Source of the DNA: Lachnospiraceae bacterium | GTDB taxonomy: Bacteria > Bacillota > Clostridia > Lachnospirales > Lachnospiraceae | DNA length: 51,555 nt | Direction of reading: 5' to 3' | Assembly (NCBI GenBank): GCA_024693925.1 | Contig: JAILKH010000045.1 | Span: 1 to 51,555, forward strand | In this document: in pieces, positions 7,844-16,397 of the stretch | Position numbering within the stretch: position 1 is the stretch's first letter | How the letters are laid out: every line of letters begins with the position of its first letter | Translations under genes and position numbers: made by a program | The notes under the pieces: model-generated | The model's input: only the letters and a program-made list of their open reading frames with translations | Databases searched by the model: none | Told to the model about the DNA's origin: nothing

Positions 7844-9493
7844 CTATAACAATCTTAAAACAGTTGCGATCTTTGCAAGTACTCCTCCTCCCGGAAAGCT
7901 TCTGATCTCATGTTCATTAACCCCTTTAAGTTTTAACAATGCAACAAAATATACAATAACGCCAGTTACTATAGATATTATCGTTGATAACATTTCAGAA
8001 AGCGACTTACTCATAAATTTATACATTAAGAATATTACAACTCCCATGATAGCGGAAGAAATAAGCGGAATAACAAAGGTCTTCCTTATTTCCTGTCTGT
8101 ACTTCAAATATCTGGATATACTGATCCAGTTAAGTACACATATGATCAAAGCAAAACCTATTACAGATATAACAACCCCATATAATTTCAGATCCAATAC
8201 CTGTATACATAAAAACAAAATACCGATATGGACCACAAGCGCTACAGCTGCATTTCTAACCGGAATATTCATTTTATTGATACCCTGAAGTACACCGTTT
8301 GATAAGGTTGACATAGAATATAATACTACGGTTACGGATCCCATCTTCAGCATATTTGCCGGAATATCTATTTCTCCGGTAAACAACATAGACAAGATAG
8401 GTTTGCCCAGAACACTGAGCCCCATTGCACAGGGAATAGCTATTATCATAACAAATCTCATGCCCAGTCGGACCTTATGCCTTGCAAGCTTATACTTTCC
8501 CTGCTCCACACAGGCCGTAAGACTTGGCATGATCGAAGAGCATAATGCATTGGCCAAAGCAACCGGCACGTTTATGATCACCTTATATTTGGTGCTGAAT
8601 ATTCCCCAATATGAAGCAATATCATGTTCGCTCATTCCTTTTTTAGACATGACCGAACCGAAAATTCCCTGATCAAGCACATCCGAGATATTATATATAG
8701 TACTGCTTAAAATAACCGGTAATACAGTAATTATCAAAATCCTGAAGATCTTTGAGAAAGCATCATTTCTGGCCGTTTCATCATTACTTATTTTAACCTT
8801 CATTTCACGATTATGAATAAAATAAATAACCAGAAGCATAAGCAACCCGGCTAATGCCCCCATTCCGGTCCCGAGAGTTCCTCCCGCTGCACCATAGGCG
8901 GAAGAATATGCACTGTCCTGCAAAAGCTTAGATACTTTGGTTCCGTATTCATATAAAAAAGTGGCAGCCACTACCGATATTACAGCATTTACGATCTGCT
9001 CAAAAAGTTGGGAAAAAGCAGTAGGCATCATCGTACCCATCCCCTGAAAATAACCTCTTATAACACCCATAACGGCTACTATCAGTAAGGTAGGTGCCAG
9101 TATTCTCAGTGCTATGGCACTTTTGGGCAAATTCATAATATTGGAAGCCATGGTATCTGCTCCGAAAAGAACTATAAGGCAGGTTGCTCCGCCTGTGATA
9201 CAGGCAAAAAGCATAGCACCATGATAAATCTTTTTGGCATTCCTATACTGCCCTTTTGCAACTCTTGCAGCCACAAGCTTAGACACCGCAGTCGGAAGAC
9301 TGTAAGAAGAAATGATCAGCATGATAGAATAAATCTGAAAGGCCGCAGAATAGAACCCCATTCCGCTGTCACCTATCTTTTTCTGCAGCGGTATGCGATA
9401 TACGAGACCGATAATCCTGGATATTATTCCGGTTATCGCTAAGATACCACCCTGAACTATAAAGTTGGATCTTTTACCTTCTTTATCTAACAT
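7844..9493 (-). CDS. MOP-superfamily lipid flippase, SpoVB/YtgP (MurJ)-like
   Basis: This 549-aa polytopic membrane protein has about 14 hydrophobic segments. Its N-terminus (FIVQGGILAITGIISRIIG, then YRIPLQKKIGDSGMGFYS) is diagnostic of the clostridial/Bacillus polysaccharide-biosynthesis branch of the MOP/MATE superfamily. That branch includes SpoVB and YtgP, the latter a lipid II flippase (MurJ) in B. subtilis, and the length matches YtgP (about 544 aa). The likely role is flipping lipid-linked peptidoglycan precursor across the membrane; whether this copy is the vegetative MurJ or a sporulation SpoVB cannot be told from sequence alone. The start lies 2 nt after the ybeY stop, with GAGG upstream, indicating tight coupling. 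Confidence 0.87.
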   Translation of the reverse strand: MLDKEGKRSNFIVQGGILAITGIISRIIGLVYRIPLQKKIGDSGMGFYSAAFQIYSIMLIISSYSLPTAVSKLVAARVAKGQYRNAKKIYHGAMLFACITGGATCLIVLFGADTMASNIMNLPKSAIALRILAPTLLIVAVMGVIRGYFQGMGTMMPTAFSQLFEQIVNAVISVVAATFLYEYGTKVSKLLQDSAYSSAYGAAGGTLGTGMGALAGLLMLLVIYFIHNREMKVKISNDETARNDAFSKIFRILIITVLPVILSSTIYNISDVLDQGIFGSVMSKKGMSEHDIASYWGIFSTKYKVIINVPVALANALCSSIMPSLTACVEQGKYKLARHKVRLGMRFVMIIAIPCAMGLSVLGKPILSMLFTGEIDIPANMLKMGSVTVVLYSMSTLSNGVLQGINKMNIPVRNAAVALVVHIGILFLCIQVLDLKLYGVVISVIGFALIICVLNWISISRYLKYRQEIRKTFVIPLISSAIMGVVIFLMYKFMSKSLSEMLSTIISIVTGVIVYFVALLKLKGVNEHEIRSFPGGGVLAKIATVLRLL

Positions 9494-9495
9494 TA

Positions 9496-9990
9496 TTACC
9501 TCAAAATACCCAGTAATTCCATAATTTTTCTTTGCTTATCCTCCATGAAAAGCCTGTCTTTTTCGTCTATATGATCGTATCCAATTAAGTGTAACATACT
9601 GTGCACAATTAGAAAAGCATATTCTCTTCTTTCACTGTGACCGAATTCTTCTGCCTGGGAACGTATACGGTCAATTGAAAGAACAATGTCTCCAAGCAGA
9701 AGTTCTCCGGTATCAATATTGAAACAATCTTCCATTTCTTCCACTTTGGAAAAATCACCCGGGACTTCATATTGAACCATAGGAAAAGATAATACATCGG
9801 TTGTATTATCAATGTTCCTCTGCTCACGATTGATCATCTTCATTTGTGAATCATCTACAATAAGAAGTTCCACCTCTGCTTCATAAGGACAGTTTTCCTC
9901 TTCCAGCACCGTATCAACAACTTTTCTGTATAAAGCTATTTCATCAAAATCAAATCTTGCATCTACTTCATTATCATATCCGTATGTCAT
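9496..9990 (-). CDS. ybeY: Endoribonuclease/rRNA maturation factor YbeY
   Basis: YbeY is a zinc metalloprotein required for 16S rRNA 3'-end maturation and ribosome quality control. The 164-aa product carries the zinc motif HxxxHxxxxxH as His130, His134 and His140 (VHSMLHLIGYDH), plus the family signature NNTTDVLSFP-like stretch at residues 61-70. Length is normal. GAGG lies 7 nt before the ATG. The phoH-ybeY order seen here is widely conserved, and both genes are coupled to rRNA and RNA metabolism in many bacteria. Confidence 0.96.
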   Translation of the reverse strand: MTYGYDNEVDARFDFDEIALYRKVVDTVLEEENCPYEAEVELLIVDDSQMKMINREQRNIDNTTDVLSFPMVQYEVPGDFSKVEEMEDCFNIDTGELLLGDIVLSIDRIRSQAEEFGHSERREYAFLIVHSMLHLIGYDHIDEKDRLFMEDKQRKIMELLGILR

Positions 9991-10006
9991 ATAAAAACCT
10001 CAAAAA

Positions 10007-11041
10007 TTATTTTTCATACCTTTTCTTACCCGAAAATCTGTAGGCACTTGCCTTTCTCTCTCTTCTTGCCTCTTCTTTCTTCTCATATTTTTCATATGCA
10101 TTTACAATCTGCTGTACCAGAGGGTGTCTTACAACATCCTTTGCTGTAAGATAACAAAATGCTATATCCTCAACATTTTTAAGCACTTTAACAGCTACGT
10201 CCAGACCCGATGTAACATCCTTTGGAAGATCCTTCTGAGTACAGTCACCGGTAACCACTACCTTGGAACCGTAACCTATTCTTGTTAAAAACATCTTCAT
10301 CTGAGCAGGTGTCGTATTCTGAGCTTCATCCAGGATAATATACGCATTATCCAACGTACGTCCTCTCATATATGCCAACGGCGCAACTTCGATCAATCCT
10401 TTTTCCATATTTTTAATAAAACTTTCAGCACCCATTATCTGATAAAGCGCGTCATATAAGGGTCTTAAATACGGATCCACCTTGCTTTGAAGATCCCCCG
10501 GTAAAAATCCCAGTTTTTCACCTGCTTCAATAGCAGGTCTTGTAAGAATTATCCTTGATACTTCTTCATTTTTAAAAGCCGTAATCGCCATTGCCATTGC
10601 AAGATAAGTTTTTCCGGTTCCCGCAGGACCCAGACCAAATACGATCATTTTATCCCTGATGGCATCAACATATTCTTTTTGCCCCAGAGTCTTTGGTTTA
10701 ATGGACTTTCCATTAATTGTATGACAGATCAGATTATCATCCAGTGACGACATGGCGCCTTTCATATTTTCAAAAGCCAAAGCTATACAATAATTAACAT
10801 TCTGCTCATTTATATCTTCCCCTTTTTGGGACAATTCGTAAAGCTCGCCGATAACGGATATGGCATTTTCAACTGCCGTTTTATCACCCAGAACTCTTAA
10901 CTTACCTTCTCTTTCAACAATGGTGACCCGAAAAGACCGTTCTATGCGTTTGATATAACAGTCCAATTCTCCAAAGATATTTCTGATATGCTCACCGTCT
11001 ATTTCCAGATCTTTTTCAAACAATTCCTCCTGCAACTGCAA
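10007..11041 (-). CDS. phoH: PhoH family ATPase (YbeZ-like)
   Basis: This 344-aa PhoH-like P-loop ATPase has Walker A GPAGTGKT at residues 138-145 and Walker B IILDEAQN. The N-terminal about 110 residues form the KH-like/small domain of the family. PhoH/YbeZ proteins are putative RNA-linked ATPases that pair with YbeY, whose gene follows 16 nt downstream. The start is unusual: there is no ATG, and TTG codons at 11041 and 11035 lie 3 and 9 nt after GGAGG. The 11035 start would remove two residues and has better spacing. Exact function is not established. Confidence 0.93.
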   Translation of the reverse strand: MQLQEELFEKDLEIDGEHIRNIFGELDCYIKRIERSFRVTIVEREGKLRVLGDKTAVENAISVIGELYELSQKGEDINEQNVNYCIALAFENMKGAMSSLDDNLICHTINGKSIKPKTLGQKEYVDAIRDKMIVFGLGPAGTGKTYLAMAMAITAFKNEEVSRIILTRPAIEAGEKLGFLPGDLQSKVDPYLRPLYDALYQIMGAESFIKNMEKGLIEVAPLAYMRGRTLDNAYIILDEAQNTTPAQMKMFLTRIGYGSKVVVTGDCTQKDLPKDVTSGLDVAVKVLKNVEDIAFCYLTAKDVVRHPLVQQIVNAYEKYEKKEEARRERKASAYRFSGKKRYEK

Positions 11042-11066
11042 TTACCTCCGCAAAAAATGAAATAAT

Positions 11067-11546
11067 TCATTTATGATATGGTTCACTATAATTAATTCTA
11101 AAACATCTGTATATTTGTTCAAGTAATATAACACGCATCAGCTGATGCGGAAAAGTCATTTTGGAAAAACTAAGATGCATATCTGCCTTACCGGTAACCT
11201 CTTCGGATAACCCCAGGGAACCGCCTATAACAAATTGAATGTGACTGTATCCTCGTATACAGATATCTTTTATTCTCCCGGCAAATTCCGTACTTTCCAA
11301 TTGACTGCCGTCTATCTCAAGGGTGATCAGGAAAGAATTATCTTTAATGTATTTTAGTATTCTTTCACCTTCAAGCTTTTTTACCTTTTCATTCAACAAC
11401 TCTCCCTGATCTTCAGGTGTCTTCTCATCAGCTACTTCGATTATATTAAGTTTACAATACCTGGAAAGTCTTTTACTGTATTCCTTTATTGCCTCTAAAA
11501 GATATTTTTCCTTAAGCTTACCCACACAAAGCAGATCAATATTCAT
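11067..11546 (-). CDS. rlmH: 23S rRNA pseudouridine-1915 N3-methyltransferase
   Basis: RlmH is a SPOUT-class SAM methyltransferase that modifies pseudouridine 1915 in helix 69 of 23S rRNA. Using ATG 11546 (GGTGAG just upstream) the product is 159 aa, the standard family length. An upstream in-frame start at 11576 would begin inside a hairpin and is rejected. Visible signatures are MNIDLLCVGKLKE at the N-terminus, FVIGGSLGLSEEV (SAM knot loop) and the C-terminal FPHQLMRVILLEQIYR followed by Tyr-His-Lys. Its start lies only 19 nt beyond the terminator-like hairpin that follows nfnB. No clear separate promoter is visible. Confidence 0.96.
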   Translation of the reverse strand: MNIDLLCVGKLKEKYLLEAIKEYSKRLSRYCKLNIIEVADEKTPEDQGELLNEKVKKLEGERILKYIKDNSFLITLEIDGSQLESTEFAGRIKDICIRGYSHIQFVIGGSLGLSEEVTGKADMHLSFSKMTFPHQLMRVILLEQIYRCFRINYSEPYHK

Positions 11547-11565
11547 ACGTCTCACCAAAACAACT

Positions 11566-11591
11566 GATAGAGGCACAAGGGTGCCTCTATC
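11566..11591 (-). terminator. Hairpin terminator after nfnB, just upstream of rlmH
   Basis: A perfect 11-bp stem (GATAGAGGCAC / GTGCCTCTATC) with a 4-nt loop is followed on the minus strand by AGTTGTTTT. It begins 30 nt after the nfnB stop and fits an intrinsic terminator with an imperfect U-tract. It ends only 19 nt before the rlmH start codon, so partial readthrough or a regulatory role is also possible. Confidence 0.7.
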
Positions 11592-11620
11592 TGTATAACA
11601 ATATTATTTTATATTACATC

Positions 11621-13012
11621 TCAAATACTCTTAAGATATTCATCGATTCCCTTTGCTGCAGCCTTGCCTGCGCCCATGGCAAGAATAACCGTTGCCGCAC
11701 CTGTAACGGCATCTCCTCCTGCATAAACTCCTTCTTTACTGGTTTTACCAAATTCCTCTTCTGCAACAATACACTTTCTTCTATTTACTTCAAGCCCCTT
11801 GGTAGTGGAAGAAATGAGAGGATTAGGCGATGTTCCCAGTGACATTATAACCGTATCAAGTTCCATTTCGAATTCGGAGCCTTCTATTACTATAGGTGAC
11901 CTTCTTCCCGATTCATCAGGTTCTCCCAACTCCATTTTAACACATTTCATTCCTTTAACCCATCCTTTATCATCCACCAGTATCTCAGTCGGATTAGTTA
12001 ACAGATTAAACCTGATACCTTCTTCCTTTGCATGATGAACTTCTTCCACTCTGGCCGGAAGTTCTTCTTCGGAACGTCTGTATACAACAGTAACCTCTGC
12101 CCCCAGTCGCAATGCGGTTCTTGCGGCATCCATTGCAACATTACCGCCCCCAACAACAGCTACCTTCTTACCGGGATTTATGGGTGTATCATATTCTTCA
12201 TCAAAAGCCTTCATAAGATTACTTCTTGTAAGATACTCATTAGCGGAAAATACCCCGTTTGCCGACTCGCCCGGAATACCCATAAATCTTGGAAGACCTG
12301 CTCCCGAACCGATAAATACAGCATCATATCCTTCTTCTTCCATAAGTTCATCAACGGTTATGGATTTACCTACAATAACATTTGTCTCAATCTTAACTCC
12401 CAGGGCCTTAACATTATCTATTTCGGCCGCAACAACCTTCTGTTTAGGTAAACGGAATTCAGGTATACCGTAAACAAGAACTCCGCCGGGTTCATGGAGA
12501 GCTTCAAAAATTGTAACATCGTATCCCATTTTAGCAAGTTCTCCGGCACAGGTCAGCCCTGCAGGACCTGATCCTATCACCGCAACTTTAGCATTCTTCT
12601 TCTCTGTAGCGGGTTCCGGTTTGATATTATTTTCCCTTGCCCAATCAGCAACAAAACGTTCCAGTTTTCCGATAGCCACCGGATCACCCTTTATACCTCT
12701 TACGCACTTTCCTTCACACTGACTTTCCTGCGGACAAACACGACCGCAAACTGCCGGAAGCGCCGAGGATGCACTTATGATCCTGCTGGCTTTTTCAAAA
12801 TTACCTGCCTTAACTTCCTGTATAAAAGCCGGAATATCTATGGATACGGGACATCCCTGTACACATCTCGCATTTTTACAATTGAGACACCTTGAAGCCT
12901 CAGCCATTGCTTCTTCTGCTGTATATCCCAAACACACCTCTTCAAAATTAGTGGCTCTAACCTTTGGATCCTGTTCCGTAATAGGAACTCTTGTAAACAT
13001 ATCTGTAGCCAT
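11621..13012 (-). CDS. nfnB: NfnB: large subunit of bifurcating ferredoxin:NADP oxidoreductase
   Basis: This 463-aa protein resembles glutamate synthase small subunits. With the adjacent PyrK-like gene it forms the NfnAB pair, which reversibly couples NADPH oxidation to reduction of NAD+ and ferredoxin by flavin-based electron bifurcation. The N-terminus carries Cys ligands for two [4Fe-4S] clusters (Cys42, 45, 50 and 54 in CLNCKNARCVQGC, then CGRVC...CEGKC). FAD binding shows as GSGPAGLTCAGEL and NADPH binding as GGGNVAMDAARTA. ATG 13012 is chosen over TTG 13018 because AGGAG is spaced 9 nt from the ATG. The alternative name gltD/gltA is common in annotations, but no glutamate synthase large subunit is present here. 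Confidence 0.9.
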   Translation of the reverse strand: MATDMFTRVPITEQDPKVRATNFEEVCLGYTAEEAMAEASRCLNCKNARCVQGCPVSIDIPAFIQEVKAGNFEKASRIISASSALPAVCGRVCPQESQCEGKCVRGIKGDPVAIGKLERFVADWARENNIKPEPATEKKNAKVAVIGSGPAGLTCAGELAKMGYDVTIFEALHEPGGVLVYGIPEFRLPKQKVVAAEIDNVKALGVKIETNVIVGKSITVDELMEEEGYDAVFIGSGAGLPRFMGIPGESANGVFSANEYLTRSNLMKAFDEEYDTPINPGKKVAVVGGGNVAMDAARTALRLGAEVTVVYRRSEEELPARVEEVHHAKEEGIRFNLLTNPTEILVDDKGWVKGMKCVKMELGEPDESGRRSPIVIEGSEFEMELDTVIMSLGTSPNPLISSTTKGLEVNRRKCIVAEEEFGKTSKEGVYAGGDAVTGAATVILAMGAGKAAAKGIDEYLKSI

Positions 13013-13055
13013 TATCAAAGTCTCCTTTCATCACACTCTGTAAACTGCTCTTATC

Positions 13056-13931
13056 CTAATTTCCGCAATTTCCCTTATGAGTGTCTCCTTCCTGTTCTCT
13101 CAGATAAGCACGCCCCTCTTCTGTCTTATACAGTTGCTGACGCTTCATAGCCTGATCAAAATCAACCTTATGTCCATCAAATTCAGGTCCGTCCACGCAG
13201 GCAAACTTAACTTCACCGCCTACGGTAACACGACAGGCACCACACATCCCGGTACCGTCTACCATTATAGGATTTAAGCTGACAACCGTCGGAAGAGAAA
13301 GTTCTTTGGTCAAAAGACATACAAATTTCATCATTATCATAGGACCGATAGCGATACAAACATCATATTTTTTTCCCTGTTCCTGTACCAGATCCTTGAT
13401 CACCTCTGTAACCATACCCTTACGTTTATATGATCCGTCATCTGTTGTAATATACAGATTACCGGCAACTTCTTCCATTTCTTTTTCAAGGATCAGCAAA
13501 TTCTGTGTCTTTGCTCCAACTATAACATCAGCATCAACACCGTTTTTCTTCAGCCATTTCACCTGAGGATATACAGGCGCAGTTCCGACTCCGCCCGCAA
13601 CAAAAAGAATCTTCTTCTTCCTAAGATCTTCCAATGCTTCGGAACACAATTCCGAAGGCTGACCCAGTGGACCCACAAAATCTCTGAAACTGTCCCCGGC
13701 TTTAAGCTTGGCCATGCGGTTGGTTGATGCTCCCACTATCTGAAAAACAATAGTAACAGTTCCGGCTTCAGCATCATAATCACAGATCGTAAGCGGAATT
13801 CTCTCACCCTTTTCATCCATTTTAACGATAACAAACTGTCCCGGTAGACATGATTTAGCTACTCTTTTAGCTTCAACATCCATTAAATAAATGTTTTCAG
13901 CAAGCATTTCTGCCTTTAATATCTTATACAT
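13056..13931 (-). CDS. nfnA: NfnA: small subunit of bifurcating ferredoxin:NADP oxidoreductase
   Basis: This 291-aa flavoprotein is of the ferredoxin-NADP reductase/PyrK type. FAD contacts appear in RIPLTI (residues 44-49) and GASTNRM. The NAD-binding fold starts at FVAGGVGTAPVYP, and a C-terminal [2Fe-2S] site uses Cys230, Cys233 and Cys245 with a nearby Asp, as known for Nfn small subunits. AGGAGG lies 8 nt before the ATG. Gene order nfnA-nfnB, 43 nt apart, is the conserved order in Clostridia and Thermotoga. A sigma-A-like promoter lies just upstream. PyrK or a sulfide-dehydrogenase subunit are paralogous alternatives, but the NfnB neighbour decides. Confidence 0.92.
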   Translation of the reverse strand: MYKILKAEMLAENIYLMDVEAKRVAKSCLPGQFVIVKMDEKGERIPLTICDYDAEAGTVTIVFQIVGASTNRMAKLKAGDSFRDFVGPLGQPSELCSEALEDLRKKKILFVAGGVGTAPVYPQVKWLKKNGVDADVIVGAKTQNLLILEKEMEEVAGNLYITTDDGSYKRKGMVTEVIKDLVQEQGKKYDVCIAIGPMIMMKFVCLLTKELSLPTVVSLNPIMVDGTGMCGACRVTVGGEVKFACVDGPEFDGHKVDFDQAMKRQQLYKTEEGRAYLREQEGDTHKGNCGN

Positions 13932-13968
13932 CAGGCTTTCCTCCTAACTATTTTAGTCCATCATAAAC

Positions 13969-13997
13969 AATATATATTTTCACGCCCAAAAAATCAA
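13969..13997 (-). promoter_or_regulatory. Candidate sigma-A promoter for nfnAB
   Basis: On the minus strand TTGATT (13992-13997) and TATATT (13969-13974) are separated by 17 nt. The site lies directly after the stop of the preceding zinc-ribbon gene and about 38 nt before the nfnA start, so it would give a short leader. Confidence 0.55.
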
Positions 13998-14003
13998 CCT
14001 ATT

Positions 14004-15536
14004 TTAATTTACCACTCCAAAATCATAATCACCTTTTTTAGTATTCCTCGTTATCGTAAATACCTCAGCAGTTTGTGAATCCACCGCATATACAACCGAC
14101 TCTCTTCGTTTTGAGCCATTTACCTTTGAATACTCTTCCACAATATAATAATTTCTGGAATTGGCATAGTAACCGTAATTTGCCTTGAATTCATGTTCCA
14201 TAACCGCATGTCCCAGAGAAATAAGCTTTAATTGAACGGTGGCTTCAGCTGTCTTTTTATCAATAATACCGGACATAGTAAGCTCATATTCAGCTTTAAC
14301 CACTTCGCTGGAAACTCCGGAATCATTTATAACGGCAAATCTATATTCACTTTTTCCCAAAGGCATAGGAAGCGGAGGTTCATATTCTTTGGAAGAACTG
14401 ATATTGGGATCCGTACCATCGGTAGTATAATAGATTTTTCCATCCCCTCTATTTTCAAGTTTTATAAGTTTAGGTGTGGTATATTCACCACCCTGGGTTA
14501 TAAGTCTGGGAATATCGGGAGTTAATATACTTATACTGTAGGCTTTACTTACCGGCTCGCTGATGATCCCTTTGGAATTAATATGAACCGCAGTAATAAC
14601 CGTATCACCTTCTTCCAATCTTATAGGAGTTGTATATAATTCCGAATTCACATCCGGCTTGCTTCCGTCAAGTGTATAATATATCCTGCCTTCACCGGCC
14701 ACCATAAGCCTCACGGTCTGAGGTTCAAAATAACTGCCCGCATCAACACTGAAAGAAGGTTCTTCACAAACATATTCTTCAAAAAGAGCCTGAACCGCCG
14801 CATTATTGTTCTGCTTGGAAAGCTTTACTATGGACTCGATATCACCTTCTGTTTCATAGTTATGAAGAAGCCTTTCATATATGGTTATATCCTGCGGGAA
14901 ATCCTCCAAAAGCTCATTCAGAACAGCTATTGCTTCATCATATTTTTCCAGGGAAAAATATGAATCCGCCAAAAGAAGTCTTATACTTTCATCCTTTGGA
15001 TTAAGAGATATCACATGCCGGGCTGTTTTTACAACCTCTTCATAATCTCCTTCGATAAATTCTTTCTCCGCCTTTGCCGACTGTACCTCAAAGGAATAAT
15101 AATCGTTTACCTTATTAACGATTTTAATTATAAAAAATACCAAAAACAGACCAAGAATGACCGCTGCCGCGATCATAAATCTTGGCCATATTTCATTTAT
15201 ATTCGTTAATCTGCTCCATAATGAACCGGTTTGGGACTTTGTTTGGGAAGAACCCTTTTTTAAAAGAGCCGCATCCTTTCTGTCCTGAGTTCTTGCATGC
15301 TTATCTTTAATATCCGCAACATAAGTTTCTTCCGTTACAGAGGAATAAGCATTATCCGCCCCCGGTGTTTCATCATCAATAGAATCAGCTATCATTTCCG
15401 CAACTTCGGAAATAGTTTCTTCAATCCCCGCTTCAAGCTCAATTTCAAAATCAGGGACCATTATTACCTCTTCACCGCAGTTTTGACAATATAAATATCC
15501 TTCTTTAATTTCAGTTCCGCATTTTGGACATATCAT
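14004..15536 (-). CDS. Zinc-ribbon, single-TM, TPR protein with two CHB_HEX_C-like modules
   Basis: This 510-aa protein has a composite architecture. A zinc ribbon at residues 3-20 (CPKC and CQNC) is followed by an acidic and then basic linker, one membrane segment at about 119-141, TPR-like helices at about 155-245 and two chitobiase-C-like beta modules at about 260-335 and 336-415 (YYTLDGSKPD and YYTTDGTDPN). A C-terminal domain of about 90 residues follows that I do not recognise. The topology suggests an N-terminal cytoplasmic ribbon and an extracytoplasmic TPR/beta part. The start is ATG 15536 with a weak GTGGG site. It lies 15 nt after folD, so it is probably cotranscribed with fhs-folD, but no metabolic link is visible. 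The function is unknown. Confidence 0.85.
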   Translation of the reverse strand: MICPKCGTEIKEGYLYCQNCGEEVIMVPDFEIELEAGIEETISEVAEMIADSIDDETPGADNAYSSVTEETYVADIKDKHARTQDRKDAALLKKGSSQTKSQTGSLWSRLTNINEIWPRFMIAAAVILGLFLVFFIIKIVNKVNDYYSFEVQSAKAEKEFIEGDYEEVVKTARHVISLNPKDESIRLLLADSYFSLEKYDEAIAVLNELLEDFPQDITIYERLLHNYETEGDIESIVKLSKQNNNAAVQALFEEYVCEEPSFSVDAGSYFEPQTVRLMVAGEGRIYYTLDGSKPDVNSELYTTPIRLEEGDTVITAVHINSKGIISEPVSKAYSISILTPDIPRLITQGGEYTTPKLIKLENRGDGKIYYTTDGTDPNISSSKEYEPPLPMPLGKSEYRFAVINDSGVSSEVVKAEYELTMSGIIDKKTAEATVQLKLISLGHAVMEHEFKANYGYYANSRNYYIVEEYSKVNGSKRRESVVYAVDSQTAEVFTITRNTKKGDYDFGVVN

Positions 15537-15551
15537 ACGGCAAACCCACTT

Positions 15552-16388
15552 TTATTTAATAGCATTAACACAATTATACATAAGCATTGCAATAGTCATA
15601 GGCCCCACACCTCCGGGAACCGGGGTTATGGCACTGCATTTATCAACCACTTTATCATAATCAACATCACCGCATAATTTTCCGTTATCCATTCTATGGA
15701 TACCGACATCTATAACTACCGCACCATCCTTAATATATTCATCATCGATCATCTTCGGTTTTCCAACTGCCACCACAAGAATATCCGCTCTCTTACATAC
15801 GTCCTTTAAATTACAGGTTCTTGAATGACACACGGTAACCGTACCGTTAGCCCTAAGAAGCAGCAAAGCCATAGGCTTACCCACAATATTACTCCGCCCC
15901 ACAACAACGCATTCCTTCCCTTCAACTTCAATTCCGGAATACTCAAGAAGTTTCATAATACCTGCAGGAGTGCAGCTGACAAAACCTTCCTCACCTATAC
16001 AAAGTGCACCTACCGACATAGGATGAAAACCATCCACATCCTTTTCAGGAGAAATCCGTCTTATTATTGTATCCTCATCTATATGCTTTGGCACCGGAAG
16101 CTGACACAATATTCCGGTTATCTTATCATCTGCGTTTAATTTATCGATCAAAGCAAGCAACTCCTCCTGAGTAGTTTCTTCAGGAAGCTCATAGCTTTCG
16201 GAATTGATCCCTATATATGCACAGGCCTTCTTCTTGTTTCCCACATATACAGTTGAGGCAGGATCATTACCCACCTGAATAACAGCTAATGTTGCCTGTT
16301 TTCCCAATGCCTTCTTCTTTTCAACAATTTCTTTTAATTCATCCTTAATTTGTGTGGAAATAGCTTTTCCATCAATGATCTTAGCCAT
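15552..16388 (-). CDS. folD: Methylene-THF dehydrogenase/methenyl-THF cyclohydrolase
   Basis: FolD interconverts 5,10-methylene-THF, 5,10-methenyl-THF and 10-formyl-THF in the cytoplasm. The 278-aa product carries the active-site Lys/Tyr region (STVYVGNKKKACAYIG), the PVPKHID loop, the Rossmann motif VVVGRSNIVGKPMA and the C-terminal TPVPGGVGPMT. Length is typical. AGGAGG lies 6 nt before the ATG and the gene follows fhs by only 9 nt. Together they link formate to the one-carbon folate pool. Confidence 0.98.
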   Translation of the reverse strand: MAKIIDGKAISTQIKDELKEIVEKKKALGKQATLAVIQVGNDPASTVYVGNKKKACAYIGINSESYELPEETTQEELLALIDKLNADDKITGILCQLPVPKHIDEDTIIRRISPEKDVDGFHPMSVGALCIGEEGFVSCTPAGIMKLLEYSGIEVEGKECVVVGRSNIVGKPMALLLLRANGTVTVCHSRTCNLKDVCKRADILVVAVGKPKMIDDEYIKDGAVVIDVGIHRMDNGKLCGDVDYDKVVDKCSAITPVPGGVGPMTIAMLMYNCVNAIK

Positions 16389-16397
16389 AATAACCTC

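Noticed and set aside
11621-13931. Reading the pair as glutamate synthase small subunit plus dihydroorotate dehydrogenase electron-transfer subunit
   Set aside because: No glutamate synthase large subunit or pyrD is nearby, and the adjacent order with both cluster-binding patterns matches NfnA-NfnB.
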